64,000 bases of DNA from Asticcacaulis currens (GTDB lineage Bacteria > Pseudomonadota > Alphaproteobacteria > Caulobacterales > Caulobacteraceae), in the NCBI RefSeq assembly GCF_028550395.1, contig NZ_JAQQKW010000001.1:372001-436000 (forward strand), in the 5' to 3' direction. Positions within the stretch are counted from its first letter, which is position 1; each line of letters opens with the position of its first letter. The notes under the pieces were generated by a model. The model saw only the letters and a list, made by a program, of their open reading frames with translations. It was not told the origin of the DNA and made no database searches. The position numbers and the translations under genes were made by a program. Below are positions 54,150-63,700 of the stretch, piece after piece.

Positions 54150-54569
54150 TTGGACGAAAACACTAAAACGGACCGCAGTCCGAATCCGGTTGATTTGCAT
54201 GTCGGTGCGCGTGTGCGTATGCGTCGCAAGTTTTTGGGAATGTCGCAGGAAGCTTTGGCTGAAACCATCGCCCTGACCTTCCAACAGGTGCAGAAATACG
54301 AGCGCGGATCAAACCGCATCAGCGCTTCCAAACTGCATGAGATATCGCGGGCGCTGAAGGCCCCGGTGTCCTACTTCTTTGAAGGTTATGGCGAGTCCGA
54401 AGCCGTCGAAGGCTTTTCGGAATCCGAATCCGAGCAGTTCGTTCACGGCTTTCTGATGACGACCGAGGGCATCGAGCTGGCCGAGGCCTTTCCGCGTATT
54501 AAGAATGCCAAGCATCGCCGCCGCATCCTCGAACTGGTGCGCGCCCTGGCGGAAGACAGCGAAGATTAA
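54150..54569 (+). CDS. XRE-family transcriptional regulator
   Basis: The 139-residue protein has a Cro/CI-type helix-turn-helix (HVGARVRMRRKFLGMSQEALAETIALTFQQVQKYERGSNRISASKLHEISRAL, residues about 17-70) and an acidic C-terminal tail. The best start is TTG at 54150 (after AAAGAGGCAAAG). Similar regulators sit between lnt and metK in many alphaproteobacteria; their targets are mostly unknown. It is followed by a strong terminator. Confidence 0.9.
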   Translation: MDENTKTDRSPNPVDLHVGARVRMRRKFLGMSQEALAETIALTFQQVQKYERGSNRISASKLHEISRALKAPVSYFFEGYGESEAVEGFSESESEQFVHGFLMTTEGIELAEAFPRIKNAKHRRRILELVRALAEDSED

Positions 54570-54601
54570 CATTAGCTTCGCGTTAAATACCATTTCCCCG
54601 C

Positions 54602-54632
54602 AAGCCCCGCCCATCCGGCGGGGTTTATTTTT
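54602..54632 (+). terminator. Rho-independent terminator after the XRE regulator gene
   Basis: Stem CCCCGCC (54605-54611) and GGCGGGG (54617-54623) with loop CATCC is followed by TTTATTTTT. It isolates metK from the upstream operon. Confidence 0.9.
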
Positions 54633-54672
54633 GAAACGCACTGAACTCTGGCTGTCTCATAAACGACTTGAT

Positions 54673-54694
54673 CATATAAAGATATGTTTATATG
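54673..54694. promoter_or_regulatory. 22-bp near-perfect palindrome upstream of metK, candidate methionine/SAM regulator operator
   Basis: Perfect arms CATATAAA and TTTATATG enclose GATATG; only one symmetric base pair breaks full palindromy. It lies 36 bases before the metK start, in the promoter region after the terminator. Size and AT-rich symmetry recall operators of ArsR-family regulators such as SahR that control the SAM cycle. The assignment to a protein is inference. Confidence 0.6.
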
Positions 54695-54730
54695 AGTACG
54701 TTCCAGTTGATTAAACAGCGGAGGCCCGCC

Positions 54731-55903
54731 ATGCGCCCGTCCTACATCTTCACTTCCGAAAGCGTGTCCGAAGGCCATCCGGACAAGGTCGCCGACCGGG
54801 TTTCCGATGTCGTGGTGGATGCCTTCCTACGCGAAGACCCTGAAGCGCGCGTGGCCTGCGAAACCCTCGTGACGACCGAGCGCGTCATTCTGGCCGGGGA
54901 GGTGCGCGCCGAGGATGACAAAATGCGGGAGATCATCGCGGGTCTGGAAGACAAGGTGCGCGCCGCCATTAAGGATATTGGATACGCGCAGAAAGGCTTC
55001 CATTGGGCCACGGCCCACTATGCCTGCCACCTGCACGCCCAATCGGCTGACATCGCTATGGGCGTCGATTCCGGTGAGAACAAGGACGAGGGCGCGGGCG
55101 ATCAGGGTATCATGTTCGGCTATGCGTCGGATGAAACTGAAGAGCTGACCTCCGCGCCGTTGCAATGGTCGCACAACATTCTGCGCCGTCTGGCCGAAGC
55201 GCGGCACGGCGGCGACCACCGTCTGGAACCCGATGCCAAGTCGCAGGTTACGGTGCAATATGAAAACGGTGTGCCGTCTCGCATCCTCAAGGTACTGATT
55301 TCGCATCAGCATAAGGAAGGCCTGACGCCCAAGGACGTTGAAGCGATCGTCAAGCCCTACGCGATCGAAGTCTTGCCGCAGGGTATGGTGACGGCAGATA
55401 CCGAATGGCTGGTCAATCCGACCGGCAACTTCGTCATTGGCGGACCGGATGGCGACGCAGGCCTGACCGGGCGCAAGATCATCGTTGATACCTACGGTGG
55501 TGCCGCCCCGCATGGCGGCGGGGCTTTTTCGGGCAAGGACCCGACCAAGGTCGATCGTTCGGCGGCCTATGCGTTGCGCTATCTGGCCAAGAACGTGGTG
55601 GCTGCGGGCCTCGCCAAGCGCTGTACCCTTCAGGTCTCTTACGCCATTGGTGTGTCGCGTCCCTTAAGCTTCTACGTCAACACCCACGGCACGGGTCAGG
55701 TGGATGAAGCGAAGCTCGAAGCCTTGCTGCCGGAACTGATCGGCGGTCTGACGCCGCGCGGCATCCGTCTGCATCTGGGCCTTAACAAACCGATCTATGA
55801 GCGTACCGCGGCCTATGGCCATTTCGGCCGCACGCCCGAAGCCGATGGGGGCTTCTCGTGGGAGCGCACCGATCTGGTTGACGCGCTCAAGCGCGAGTTT
55901 TAA
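54731..55903 (+). CDS. metK: S-adenosylmethionine synthetase
   Basis: The 390-residue enzyme makes SAM from methionine and [23 protein letters not shown] (His and metal site), [55 protein letters not shown] and [36 protein letters not shown] are the family signatures. ATG 54731 has GGAGG six bases upstream. An in-frame ATG at 54692 falls inside the palindrome and would add 13 unrelated residues, so it is rejected. It is followed by a terminator. Confidence 0.98.
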   Translation: MRPSYIFTSESVSEGHPDKVADRVSDVVVDAFLREDPEARVACETLVTTERVILAGEVRAEDDKMREIIAGLEDKVRAAIKDIGYAQKGFHWATAHYACHLHAQSADIAMGVDSGENKDEGAGDQGIMFGYASDETEELTSAPLQWSHNILRRLAEARHGGDHRLEPDAKSQVTVQYENGVPSRILKVLISHQHKEGLTPKDVEAIVKPYAIEVLPQGMVTADTEWLVNPTGNFVIGGPDGDAGLTGRKIIVDTYGGAAPHGGGAFSGKDPTKVDRSAAYALRYLAKNVVAAGLAKRCTLQVSYAIGVSRPLSFYVNTHGTGQVDEAKLEALLPELIGGLTPRGIRLHLGLNKPIYERTAAYGHFGRTPEADGGFSWERTDLVDALKREF

Positions 55904-55918
55904 GAGAGCGGCTTTTCC

Positions 55919-55951
55919 AGCACCTCCTCTGGCCTCAGGGGAGGTGCTTTT
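55919..55951 (+). terminator. Rho-independent terminator after metK
   Basis: Stem GCACCTCC (55920-55927) and GGAGGTGC (55940-55947) is followed by TTTT. It lies 16 bases past the metK stop. Confidence 0.85.
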
Positions 55952-55965
55952 GCAAAAGGCGCTCT

Positions 55966-56679
55966 ATGTCAGACGAAACACCGCCCGCCATTTCGCCGTC
56001 GTGGGGGCCCATGCGCTCATTCGGGCGTATCAAGTCGCGCACATTGAAACCGCGTCAGGCTGATCTCTTCGACACGCTCCTGCCGACCATCGAAGTCAAT
56101 GACGCCCTGATCGCGCAACTGATCGCAGGTGATCTTGGCGGTTACAACGAACTGTGGCTGGAGATTGGTTTCGGCGGCGGGGAGCATCTGGCGGCACAGG
56201 CCGAGCGTAATCCGCAGGCCCTAATCCTTGGCTTTGAGCCCTTCCTCAATGGCGTTGGCTCTCTGCTGCGCCACGTGGATGAGCGCGGCCTGACCAATGT
56301 GCGCCTTATGCCCGGCGATGCCCGCCCGGTGATCGACCGCCTGAATGCGGCGTCGGTCGATAAGGTGTTCATCCTCTTCCCGGATCCATGGCCGAAGGCC
56401 CGCCATCACAAGCGTCGCTTCATTCAGATCGAGACGCTGGACGCTCTGGCGCGCGTGATGAGAGATGAAGCGCGACTGCGCTTTGCGACCGACTGGGCTG
56501 ATTATGCCGACTGGACTCTGGAACGCGCGACGACGCATCCGGCTTATCATTGGCCGGCCCAGTCCCCGTCTGAATGGAACACGCCCCCCGTGGATCACGT
56601 GACGACGCGTTATGAGGAAAAGAAGCTGGGTGATTGCGCCCCGGTCTTCCTCGATTTTTATCGCCGCGCGCGAAACTGA
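55966..56679 (+). CDS. trmB: tRNA (guanine-46-N7) methyltransferase TrmB
   Basis: The 237-residue enzyme has SAM motif LWLEIGFGGGEHLAAQA (about 63-79), LGFEPFLNGVGSLL and the TrmB hallmark ILFPDPWPKARHHKRRFIQ. The C-terminal TRYEEKKLGD segment matches family members. An N-terminal arm with RSFGRIKSRTLKPRQ follows about 16 weakly conserved residues. It methylates G46 in the tRNA variable loop. Confidence 0.95.
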   Translation: MSDETPPAISPSWGPMRSFGRIKSRTLKPRQADLFDTLLPTIEVNDALIAQLIAGDLGGYNELWLEIGFGGGEHLAAQAERNPQALILGFEPFLNGVGSLLRHVDERGLTNVRLMPGDARPVIDRLNAASVDKVFILFPDPWPKARHHKRRFIQIETLDALARVMRDEARLRFATDWADYADWTLERATTHPAYHWPAQSPSEWNTPPVDHVTTRYEEKKLGDCAPVFLDFYRRARN

Positions 56680-56744
56680 GGCGCATAGTCCTAATTTCAC
56701 CCCCGTTCGGTGTAAACCTGTAGCCATAACTCCGTTTTGCCCTG

Positions 56745-56762
56745 TATTAACTATGGTTAATA
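56745..56762. promoter_or_regulatory. Inverted repeat upstream of the cytochrome-b-like gene
   Basis: Perfect 7-bp arms TATTAAC and GTTAATA separated by TATG lie 22 bases before the start codon. The half sites are TTAA-N6-TTAA, so the spacing does not fit a CtrA site; a dimeric repressor is more likely. Confidence 0.4.
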
Positions 56763-56783
56763 TTTGGGGCATCGGGGTTGTCC

Positions 56784-57404
56784 ATGGAAAGCCTGCATAA
56801 GGTTTCGGCGGGGTTCGTCTTCGCGTTTCTGTCTCTGCATATCGCCAACCATCTGGTGGGCTTGCAGGGGCTCGACACCCACCTAGCCTTCATGGCGGTG
56901 GCGCGCATGGTCTATCGCCACCCGGTGGTCGAAATGATCGTGCTCCTGGCTTTTCTGATGCAGATCCTGACCGGCTGGGCTCTGGCGCGTGAGATATGGG
57001 CCAGGAGAAAAGACTTCGTCCATCAGCTTCAGGCCGCGTCGGGTGTCTATATCGCCTTTTTCGCCATCACCCATGTCGCTTTTCTCTTCTGCGCGCGTCA
57101 GGTGCCGGGTCTTGACACGGATATCTATCTGATCGTCGCAGGTATGATGCAAAGCGGCTGGATGTATGTGCTCATCCCCTATTACGGGCTGGCCCTGTTT
57201 GCGTTGTTTGTGCACATGGGCTGTATCCTGTTCGACATCTTCAAAAAGACGATGCGGCCCGTCTCCTGGGGGCTTCTGGTCGTGACCGTCGCTATCGGTG
57301 GCTATGCCACCTGGCTCATGATGATGTTTTACAGTGGCCATACCGTGGCTCTTCATGTCCCCTCACAGTATTTCGATATCTATCCCCTGATCCATACGAA
57401 GTGA
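56784..57404 (+). CDS. Orphan membrane protein resembling SdhC-type cytochrome b anchors
   Basis: The 206-residue protein has about five transmembrane helices. Its beginning SLHKVSAGFVFAFLSLHIANHLVGL has the H-x3-H spacing seen in heme-binding anchors of succinate dehydrogenase and related quinone-reactive cytochromes. Further histidines lie in HPVVEMIVLLAFLMQ, ITHVAFLF, FVHMGCILF and SGHTVALH. No flavoprotein or iron-sulfur subunit gene is nearby, so it cannot be an ordinary Sdh subunit. It starts at ATG 56784 (TTG 56778 also possible). It is a single gene between trmB and the rimP operon. Confidence 0.8.
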   Translation: MESLHKVSAGFVFAFLSLHIANHLVGLQGLDTHLAFMAVARMVYRHPVVEMIVLLAFLMQILTGWALAREIWARRKDFVHQLQAASGVYIAFFAITHVAFLFCARQVPGLDTDIYLIVAGMMQSGWMYVLIPYYGLALFALFVHMGCILFDIFKKTMRPVSWGLLVVTVAIGGYATWLMMMFYSGHTVALHVPSQYFDIYPLIHTK

Positions 57405-57493
57405 CGCCGGTCATGTTTTTGAATTAGGCTTGGCAAACGCCGCACAGCGGTCTATAAGCCTCTCAACATCGTCCGAACGGCCTTGCGGCCCCG

Positions 57494-57527
57494 GCGGCGG
57501 CCCTTCAAGAAGGCCAGCCGCTTTTTT
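57494..57527 (+). terminator. Intrinsic terminator / probable attenuator in the rimP-nusA leader
   Basis: A bulged stem of about 11 bp (GCGGCGG.CCTT/AAGG.CC.GCCGC, 57494-57521, loop CAAG) is followed by TTTTTT. Only 42 bases remain before the rimP start, too few for a separate promoter and leader, so the terminator probably lies within the operon leader. It could instead simply end the upstream gene. Confidence 0.6.
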
Positions 57528-57569
57528 GTTGCCCGAAACGCTGCTGACGACACATCTGAGGATTTATTT

Positions 57570-58238
57570 TTGCGCGCCAAGACCATTGAAGACCGCAAGC
57601 TGATCGAAGCCTTCGACCCCATTGCCGAGGCGCTGGGGCTCGACATTGTGCGCGTGCGCCTGATGGGCTCGAACAAGCCTGGTGGTGCGCGCCGTTTGCA
57701 GATCATGGCTGAGCGCAAGACCGATGGCGACATCACCGTCAATCAGTGCGCCCGCCTGTCGCGCGCCCTGTCGGCCTGGCTGGAAGAATCTGATCCGATC
57801 ACGGGCGAGTATATCCTCGAAGTGTCTTCACCCGGTATTGACCGGCCGCTGACGCGCCTGAAGGATTTCGACACCTATGCCGGGCTTGAAGCGCGTCTGG
57901 AGCTTGACCGGCTGGCCGAGGGGCGTAAGCGCTTCCGCGGCATTCTGTCCGGTACCGAAGACGGTGAATATGTCGCCATCGACCTAGAAGGCGAGGAAGA
58001 CACCGCTATGATCCCGTTTGACTGGATCATCGACGCCAAGCTGGTGCTGAATGACGAGCTCCTCAAGATTGGCGCTGAAAAAGCCGCCCTTCGCCGCGAG
58101 CAGGGCGAGGACGATGAGGAAGAGGACGAAGACCTCGATTTCGGCGACGACGAGGACGCCGAATTTGACGACGAAGATTTCGACGACGCCGATGACGATT
58201 TCGGCGATGACGACGACGATAAACTGACAAAAAATTAA
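57570..58238 (+). CDS. rimP: Ribosome maturation factor RimP
   Basis: The 222-residue protein helps assemble the 30S subunit. [49 protein letters not shown] and [20 protein letters not shown] are diagnostic. The last 45 residues are almost all D and E ([19 protein letters not shown]...), an acidic tail typical of Caulobacterales RimP. The likely start is TTG 57570 ([11 protein letters not shown]), with GAGG nine bases upstream. A GTG-like frame open from 57483 would run through the terminator stem. It leads rimP-nusA-ylxR-infB. Confidence 0.93.
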   Translation: MRAKTIEDRKLIEAFDPIAEALGLDIVRVRLMGSNKPGGARRLQIMAERKTDGDITVNQCARLSRALSAWLEESDPITGEYILEVSSPGIDRPLTRLKDFDTYAGLEARLELDRLAEGRKRFRGILSGTEDGEYVAIDLEGEEDTAMIPFDWIIDAKLVLNDELLKIGAEKAALRREQGEDDEEEDEDLDFGDDEDAEFDDEDFDDADDDFGDDDDDKLTKN

Positions 58239-58253
58239 ACTGGGAACAGTGAC

Positions 58254-59894
58254 ATGAGCTTTACCGGAATCAGCGCCAACCGTCAGGAACTGCTGCAAAT
58301 CGCCGACGCTGTGGCGCGCGAAAAGCAGATCGACAAGTCGGTCGTGCTCGCCTCCATCGAAGAAGCGGTGCAAAAGGCCGCCCGCTCGCGCTATGGGGCC
58401 GACCACGACATCCGCGTGCGCGTCGATCCGCGCACCGGCGAAATGACCATCACCCGATATGTGACGGTGGTCCCGGATGAAGAGCTTGAGAACGAATATG
58501 CGCAGCGCGGCCTGACCGAGGCCCTGCGCGAGGACAAAGACGCCTTTGTCGGCAAGACCTACGAAGAAGTCCTGCCGCCGTTTGAGCTGGGTCGCGTGCA
58601 GTCGCAGATGGCGCGTCAGGTCGTAACGCACAAGGTGCGTGAAGCCGAGCGTGAGCGCCAGTACGATGAGTTCAAGGACCGCGTCGGCGAAATCGTCAAC
58701 GGTACGGTCAAGCGCGTCGAATACGGCAATGTCATCGTCGATCTGGGCCGCGGCGAAGGCATTATGCGCCGCGATCAGTCGATCCCGCGCGAAGCGTTCC
58801 AGGTCAACGACCGCATCCGCGCCTATATCTATGACGTGCGCCGCGAAACCAAGGGCCCGCAGATCATGCTGTCGCGCGCCCACGGTGGCTTTATGGCCAA
58901 GCTGTTCGCGCAGGAAGTGCCGGAAGTCTATGACGGCGTGATCGAAATCAAGTCGGTCGCTCGCGATCCCGGTTCGCGCGCCAAAATGGCCGTGCTGTCC
59001 AACGACAACTCGATCGATCCGGTCGGGGCCTGCGTTGGTATGCGCGGGTCGCGCGTGCAGGCCGTGGTCGGTGAACTGCAAGGTGAAAAGATCGACATCA
59101 TCCAGTGGTCGCCCGACGAAGCCACCTTCATCGTCAACGCTCTCGCCCCGGCCGAAGTGTCGAAAGTGGTTCTGGACGAAGAAGAAGACCGCGTTGAGGT
59201 CGTGGTGCCGGACGAGCAACTGTCGCTCGCCATCGGCCGTCGCGGTCAAAATGTGCGTCTGGCCTCGCAACTGACGGGCTGGCAGGTTGATATCATCACC
59301 GAGTCGCAGGATTCTGAGCGTCGTCAGAAGGAATTTGCCGAGCGCACCGCTCTGTTCCAGGAAGCGCTGGATGCCGATGAGGTCATTGCGCAGCTTCTGG
59401 TCACCGAAGGCTTCTCGACCGTCGAAGACCTCGCCTATGTCGATCAGATGGAAATCGCCGCCATCGAAGGCTTTGACGAAGACACGGCGGCCGAGCTTCA
59501 GGCCCGCGCGCGCGACTATCTGGAGCGTTTCGAGGCCGAGCAGAACGCCAAGCGCGTTGAGCTGGGCGTCGAGGATGAGGTGCTGAGCGTGCCGGGCATC
59601 ACCCTGCCCATGGCGGTCGCTCTGGGTGAAGCCGGGGTGAAGACGGTTGAAGATCTGGCCGATCTGGCCACCGATGAAGTGCGCGGCGGCTTTGAGCAGC
59701 GCGGTGCCGAAAAGGTCCGCGTGCCGGGCGCTCTGGAAAGCTTCTCCCTGTCGGTGGCTGATGCCGAGGCCCTGATCCTCAATGCCCGTATCGCTGCGGG
59801 CTGGATCGAAGCCCCGGAGCCGGAAGTGGCTTACGAAGAGTCTGAAGAGTCTTACGAAGAGGAGGGCGCGAATGACGCCATCCCTGAACAATGA
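58254..59894 (+). CDS. nusA: Transcription termination/antitermination factor NusA
   Basis: The 546-residue protein has an N-terminal RNA-polymerase-binding domain (MSFTGISANRQELLQIADAVAREK), S1 domain (GEIVNGTVKRVEYGNVIVDLGRGEGIM), KH1 and KH2 (GRRGQNVRLASQLTGWQVDIITE) and two helix-hairpin-helix type repeats (STVEDLAYVDQMEIAAIEGFDEDTAAEL; VEDLADLATDEVR). The tail is acidic (EESEESYEEEGAND). It modulates pausing, Rho and antitermination. The last 23 bases overlap the next gene. Confidence 0.97.
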   Translation: MSFTGISANRQELLQIADAVAREKQIDKSVVLASIEEAVQKAARSRYGADHDIRVRVDPRTGEMTITRYVTVVPDEELENEYAQRGLTEALREDKDAFVGKTYEEVLPPFELGRVQSQMARQVVTHKVREAERERQYDEFKDRVGEIVNGTVKRVEYGNVIVDLGRGEGIMRRDQSIPREAFQVNDRIRAYIYDVRRETKGPQIMLSRAHGGFMAKLFAQEVPEVYDGVIEIKSVARDPGSRAKMAVLSNDNSIDPVGACVGMRGSRVQAVVGELQGEKIDIIQWSPDEATFIVNALAPAEVSKVVLDEEEDRVEVVVPDEQLSLAIGRRGQNVRLASQLTGWQVDIITESQDSERRQKEFAERTALFQEALDADEVIAQLLVTEGFSTVEDLAYVDQMEIAAIEGFDEDTAAELQARARDYLERFEAEQNAKRVELGVEDEVLSVPGITLPMAVALGEAGVKTVEDLADLATDEVRGGFEQRGAEKVRVPGALESFSLSVADAEALILNARIAAGWIEAPEPEVAYEESEESYEEEGANDAIPEQ

Positions 59895-60600
59895 GACCCT
59901 TATCGATCTGAATGACGATCTGGCTGAGGCGGGGGGTACCCCGTCTCAGACCGTTGCCGTGCGCGCATCCAACCGTAGGGACGTCGCTTCACACCAGTCA
60001 GTTCCCCGTGACGGCCTGATCCGCTTTGTGGTCGGGCCGGACGGCTTTGTGGTGCCCGATCTCAAGGAAACCTTGCCCGGACGTGGCCTGTGGTTAAAGG
60101 CCGATGCCGAAAGTCTGGCCCTGGCCATCAGAAAGAATCTGTTCTCCCGTGCCGCCAAACGCGCAGTCAAAACCCCTGAAGGCCTTGATAGCCTTGTTCC
60201 CGCGCTCATCCGCAAGCGCCTTCTCGATCAGCTTGGGCTGGCGCGGCGTGAAGGAAATCTTGTTACGGGGTTTGAAAAAGTCGCCACAGCGCTTAGATTA
60301 GGTAAAACCGCGCCTCATGCCGCTGGCCGTGCCGCGTGGCTGATCGAAGCCTCGGACGGGGCCGAAGACGGTCGCAGTAAACTTCTGAACCTGAGTAATG
60401 GCCAGACGCCGTCTGTCGGACTGTGCGGCCTGTTTTCCAATGATGAACTGAGCCTCGCTCTGGGGCTCGAAAATGTAATCCATGCCGCCCTGATTGAAGG
60501 GCGGCGGGCCGGGGCGTTTTCGCGTGAAGCGGAACGCCTTGGCGGGTTTGAGGCCCTGTTTCCTGCCCAATGGCGCGAAAGACCCTTTAACTCAAACTGA
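59872..60600 (+). CDS. YlxR-YlxQ (DUF448 + L7Ae-like) fusion, RNA-binding protein
   Basis: The 242-residue protein begins MTPSLNNETLIDLNDDL inside the nusA end. An N-terminal DUF448/YlxR domain (residues about 25-90: RDGLIRFVVGPDGFVVPDLKETLPGRGLWLKAD) is joined to a C-terminal L7Ae-like half (LLDQLGLARREGNLVTGFEKVATALRLGK...). The conserved R-x-C start of YlxR (RxCxxxR) reads VRASNRRDVAS, lacking the cysteine. Such fusions are usual between nusA and infB in alphaproteobacteria and probably bind RNA. Confidence 0.9.
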   Translation: MTPSLNNETLIDLNDDLAEAGGTPSQTVAVRASNRRDVASHQSVPRDGLIRFVVGPDGFVVPDLKETLPGRGLWLKADAESLALAIRKNLFSRAAKRAVKTPEGLDSLVPALIRKRLLDQLGLARREGNLVTGFEKVATALRLGKTAPHAAGRAAWLIEASDGAEDGRSKLLNLSNGQTPSVGLCGLFSNDELSLALGLENVIHAALIEGRRAGAFSREAERLGGFEALFPAQWRERPFNSN

Positions 60601-60763
60601 AAAGCGACTATCAGGGCGTGATCTTTTCACGGTCTGATCGTGGCCAGAGCGATGTGTCGAGACTGTATGTGGCGTTTATGACGGCCCTATCGCTCAAACC
60701 GAATAACGATTGTCCGAAACGAAGCCGGAATGCCGGTTTCATCATGTGTATGTTGCGAGCTGA

Positions 60764-63700
60764 ATGAGCGATCCGAAAGACGATAAACCCGAAGCCCCCA
60801 AAGGCGATAATACCCGCGCTCCGCTGAGCCTGAAGCCGCGCGTCGGTGGCAATGTGTCCACCGGCACCGTGAAGCAGAGCTTCAGCCATGGCCGTTCCAA
60901 GACGGTGGTGGTTGAAACCAAGCGCCGCATCGGCACGCCTCCGCAAGGTGCGCCTTCGGGTGGGGCTCAGGGCACCAGTGGCGCGCCGCGTTCCGGTGGT
61001 GAAAATCTGGCGCGCCCGCGTCCGGCTGCCCCGCAGGGTTCTCCGTCTGCACCCCGTCCGGCACCATCGGGTGGCAATTCGGGCGGTCTGCGTCAGGATG
61101 AGCTGGAGCGTCGAGCCCGCGTGCTGGAGCAGGCGCGCGTTGATCAGGAACGCCGCGAAGCCGAAGCCCGCCGTCAGGCCGAACAGCGCGCCCGCGAAGA
61201 GGCAGCCCGCCGTGCGGCGGCAGCCGAAGCCACACCGAAGTCCGAAGCGCCCGCCCCCGCTTCCGCGCCGTCCGAGCCAGCCCCGCAGGCGCCTGCTCCG
61301 GTTCAGGCCGAAGCCCCACGTCGCAGCCCCATTGAAGAAGCTCTGTCGCGTCCGGCCCAGCGTGCGCCGCGCGAAGACCGTCGCGATGGCTTCCGTGATG
61401 ATCGCGCGCCCCGCTCCGATCGTCCGCAAGGCGACCGTCCGCAGGGTCAGTATGGTGATCGTCCCCGCGGCGACCGCCCGCAAGGCGATCGTCCGCCGTT
61501 CAACCGTGATGGTAACCGTCCGCAGGGCGACCGCCCGCAAGGACAGTATGGCGATCGTCCCCGCGGTGATCGTCCGCAAGGTGACCGGCCTCAGGGTCAG
61601 TACGGAGATCGTCCCCGCGGCGACCGCCCGCAAGGCGATCGTCCGCCGTTCAACCGTGATGGCAATCGCACCCAGGGCGATCGTCCCAACTATGGCGAGC
61701 GCACGCCGCGTGGCGACCGTCCGCAAGGCGATCGCCCGCCGTTTAATCGTGATGGCAATCGTCCCCAGGGTGACCGTGGACCCAGAGATCCGAACCGTCC
61801 GCAGGGCGATCGTGGTCCGCGTCCGGCCGGTGAAACCGTCCGCTATTCGGCTAATTCCCCGCGTCCGCCGCGTGGTCCGGCCGGTGTGGCCCCGAACGCT
61901 CCGGCTGTATCGGAAGTCGATCGTATACGCTCTTCGCGTGGCTCGCCCGCCGGTAAGCCGGGTGACGTTCGCGCCCGTACCGGGGACGATGACGATCGTG
62001 GCCGCCGCGGCGGCAAGGCCGGTGCGCCGACCAAGGCCGTCTCGCAAACCCGTGGTGAGCCCAAGCGCCGCGAAGGCCGCCTGACCCTGCAAGCCGTTGT
62101 GGGTGACGACGAAGGCGCCGCCGATCGCATGCGTTCGCTGGCCTCGGTTCGCCGGGCCCGTGAGCGTGAACGTGAAAAGCGCAAGGGCGTCACCACCGAA
62201 CAGGCACGCGTGTCGCGTGACGTGGTCATTCCGGATGTTATCACGGTTCAGGAATTGTCGAACCGTATGGCCGTGCGCGCCGTGGACATCATCAAGATGC
62301 TGATGAAGCAGGGGATGATGCTCAAGATCAACGACGTGATCGACTCCGATACCGCCGAGCTGGTGGCCACGGAATTCGGTCACAATGTGAAGCGCGTCTC
62401 TGAAGCGGACGTCCTCGAAGGCTTTATTGACGCCGCCGACCATGACGACGATACGGTGGTGCGCCCGCCGGTCGTGGCCGTCATGGGTCACGTTGACCAC
62501 GGAAAGACCTCGCTGCTCGATGCGTTGCGTAAGGAAGATGTGGCCGCCGGTGAAGCCGGTGGCATCACCCAGCACATCGGTGCCTATCAGATCAAGGTGC
62601 CGTCGGGCGAGCGTATCACCTTCCTCGACACGCCGGGTCACGCGGCCTTCTCGGCCATGCGTGCGCGCGGTGCCAATGTGACGGATATCGTGGTGCTGGT
62701 CGTGGCGGCGGATGACGGCGTCATGCCGCAGACCATCGAAGCCATCAACCACGCCCGCGCGGCCAAGACGCCGATCATCGTGGCCGTCAACAAGATGGAC
62801 AAGCACGAAGCCAATCCGCAGCGCGTCATCAACGAACTTCTGCAACACGAAGTCGTCGTCGAAGCGCTGGGCGGTGAAACCCAAATCGTTGAAGTGTCGG
62901 CCAAGACCGGCATGGGTCTCGACAATCTGGTCGAAGCCATCCTGCTTCAGGCCGAAGTGTTGGACCTGCGGGCCAATCCGGACCGTACCGCCGAAGGCGT
63001 GGTGATTGAGGCCAAGCTCGACAAGGGTCGCGGTCCTGTGGCCACGGTTCTGGTCAAGCGCGGTACGCTGAAGCGCGGCGACATCATCGTGGCCGGGGGT
63101 GCCTGGGGCCGCGTGCGCGCGCTCATCGACGAACGCAATGCGCAACTGCCCGAAGCGGGTCCGTCGCAGCCGGTGGAAATCCTCGGCCTCGATCAGGCCC
63201 CTGATCCGGGCGAAGCCTTCGCTGTGGTCGAAAACGACGCCCGTGCCCGCGAAATCACTGAGTACCGTCAGCGCGTGAAGCGTGAAAAGATGGTGGCTCC
63301 GGTGGGCGTGTCGCTGTCGGACATGATGTCGAAGCTCAAGGACAACAAGGTCAAGGAGCTTCAGCTTATCGTCAAAGCGGACGTGCAGGGTTCGGCCGAA
63401 GCCATTATCGGCTCGCTGGAAAAGGTTGGCAACGAAGAGGTTCGCGCGCGGATCATCCATTCGGGTGCTGGCGGTATCACCGAGTCCGACGTGCAACTGG
63501 CCAAGGGGTCCAATTCGCCCATCATCGGTTTCAACGTCCGTGCCTCCAAGCAGGCGCGTGATCTGGCCGAACGCGAAGGCGTCGAAATCCGCTACTACGC
63601 GATCATTTACGACCTGATCGACGACATTAAGGGCGTGCTGTCGGGCATGTTGGCTCCAATCCAGCGCGAAACCTTCCTCGGCAACGCGGAAGTGCTCGAA

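Noticed and set aside
54570-54730. SAM riboswitch upstream of metK
   Set aside because: The leader after the terminator is short, AT-rich and dominated by a DNA palindrome; I see no SAM-II or SAM/SAH pseudoknot pattern.
56747-56760. TTAA-N6-TTAA as a CtrA site upstream of the cytochrome-like gene
   Set aside because: The spacing is six bases and the arrangement is an inverted repeat rather than the direct repeat bound by CtrA.
57984-59891. A 635-codon minus-strand frame opposite rimP-nusA
   Set aside because: It shadows NusA; the composition is dominated by H, F, R and D runs created by reverse complement codon bias.
60611-63496. A 961-codon open frame on the minus strand opposite infB
   Set aside because: It is the antisense of infB in a GC-rich, codon-biased gene, with low-complexity H, R, T and G content and no domain; IF-2 on the plus strand is unmistakable.
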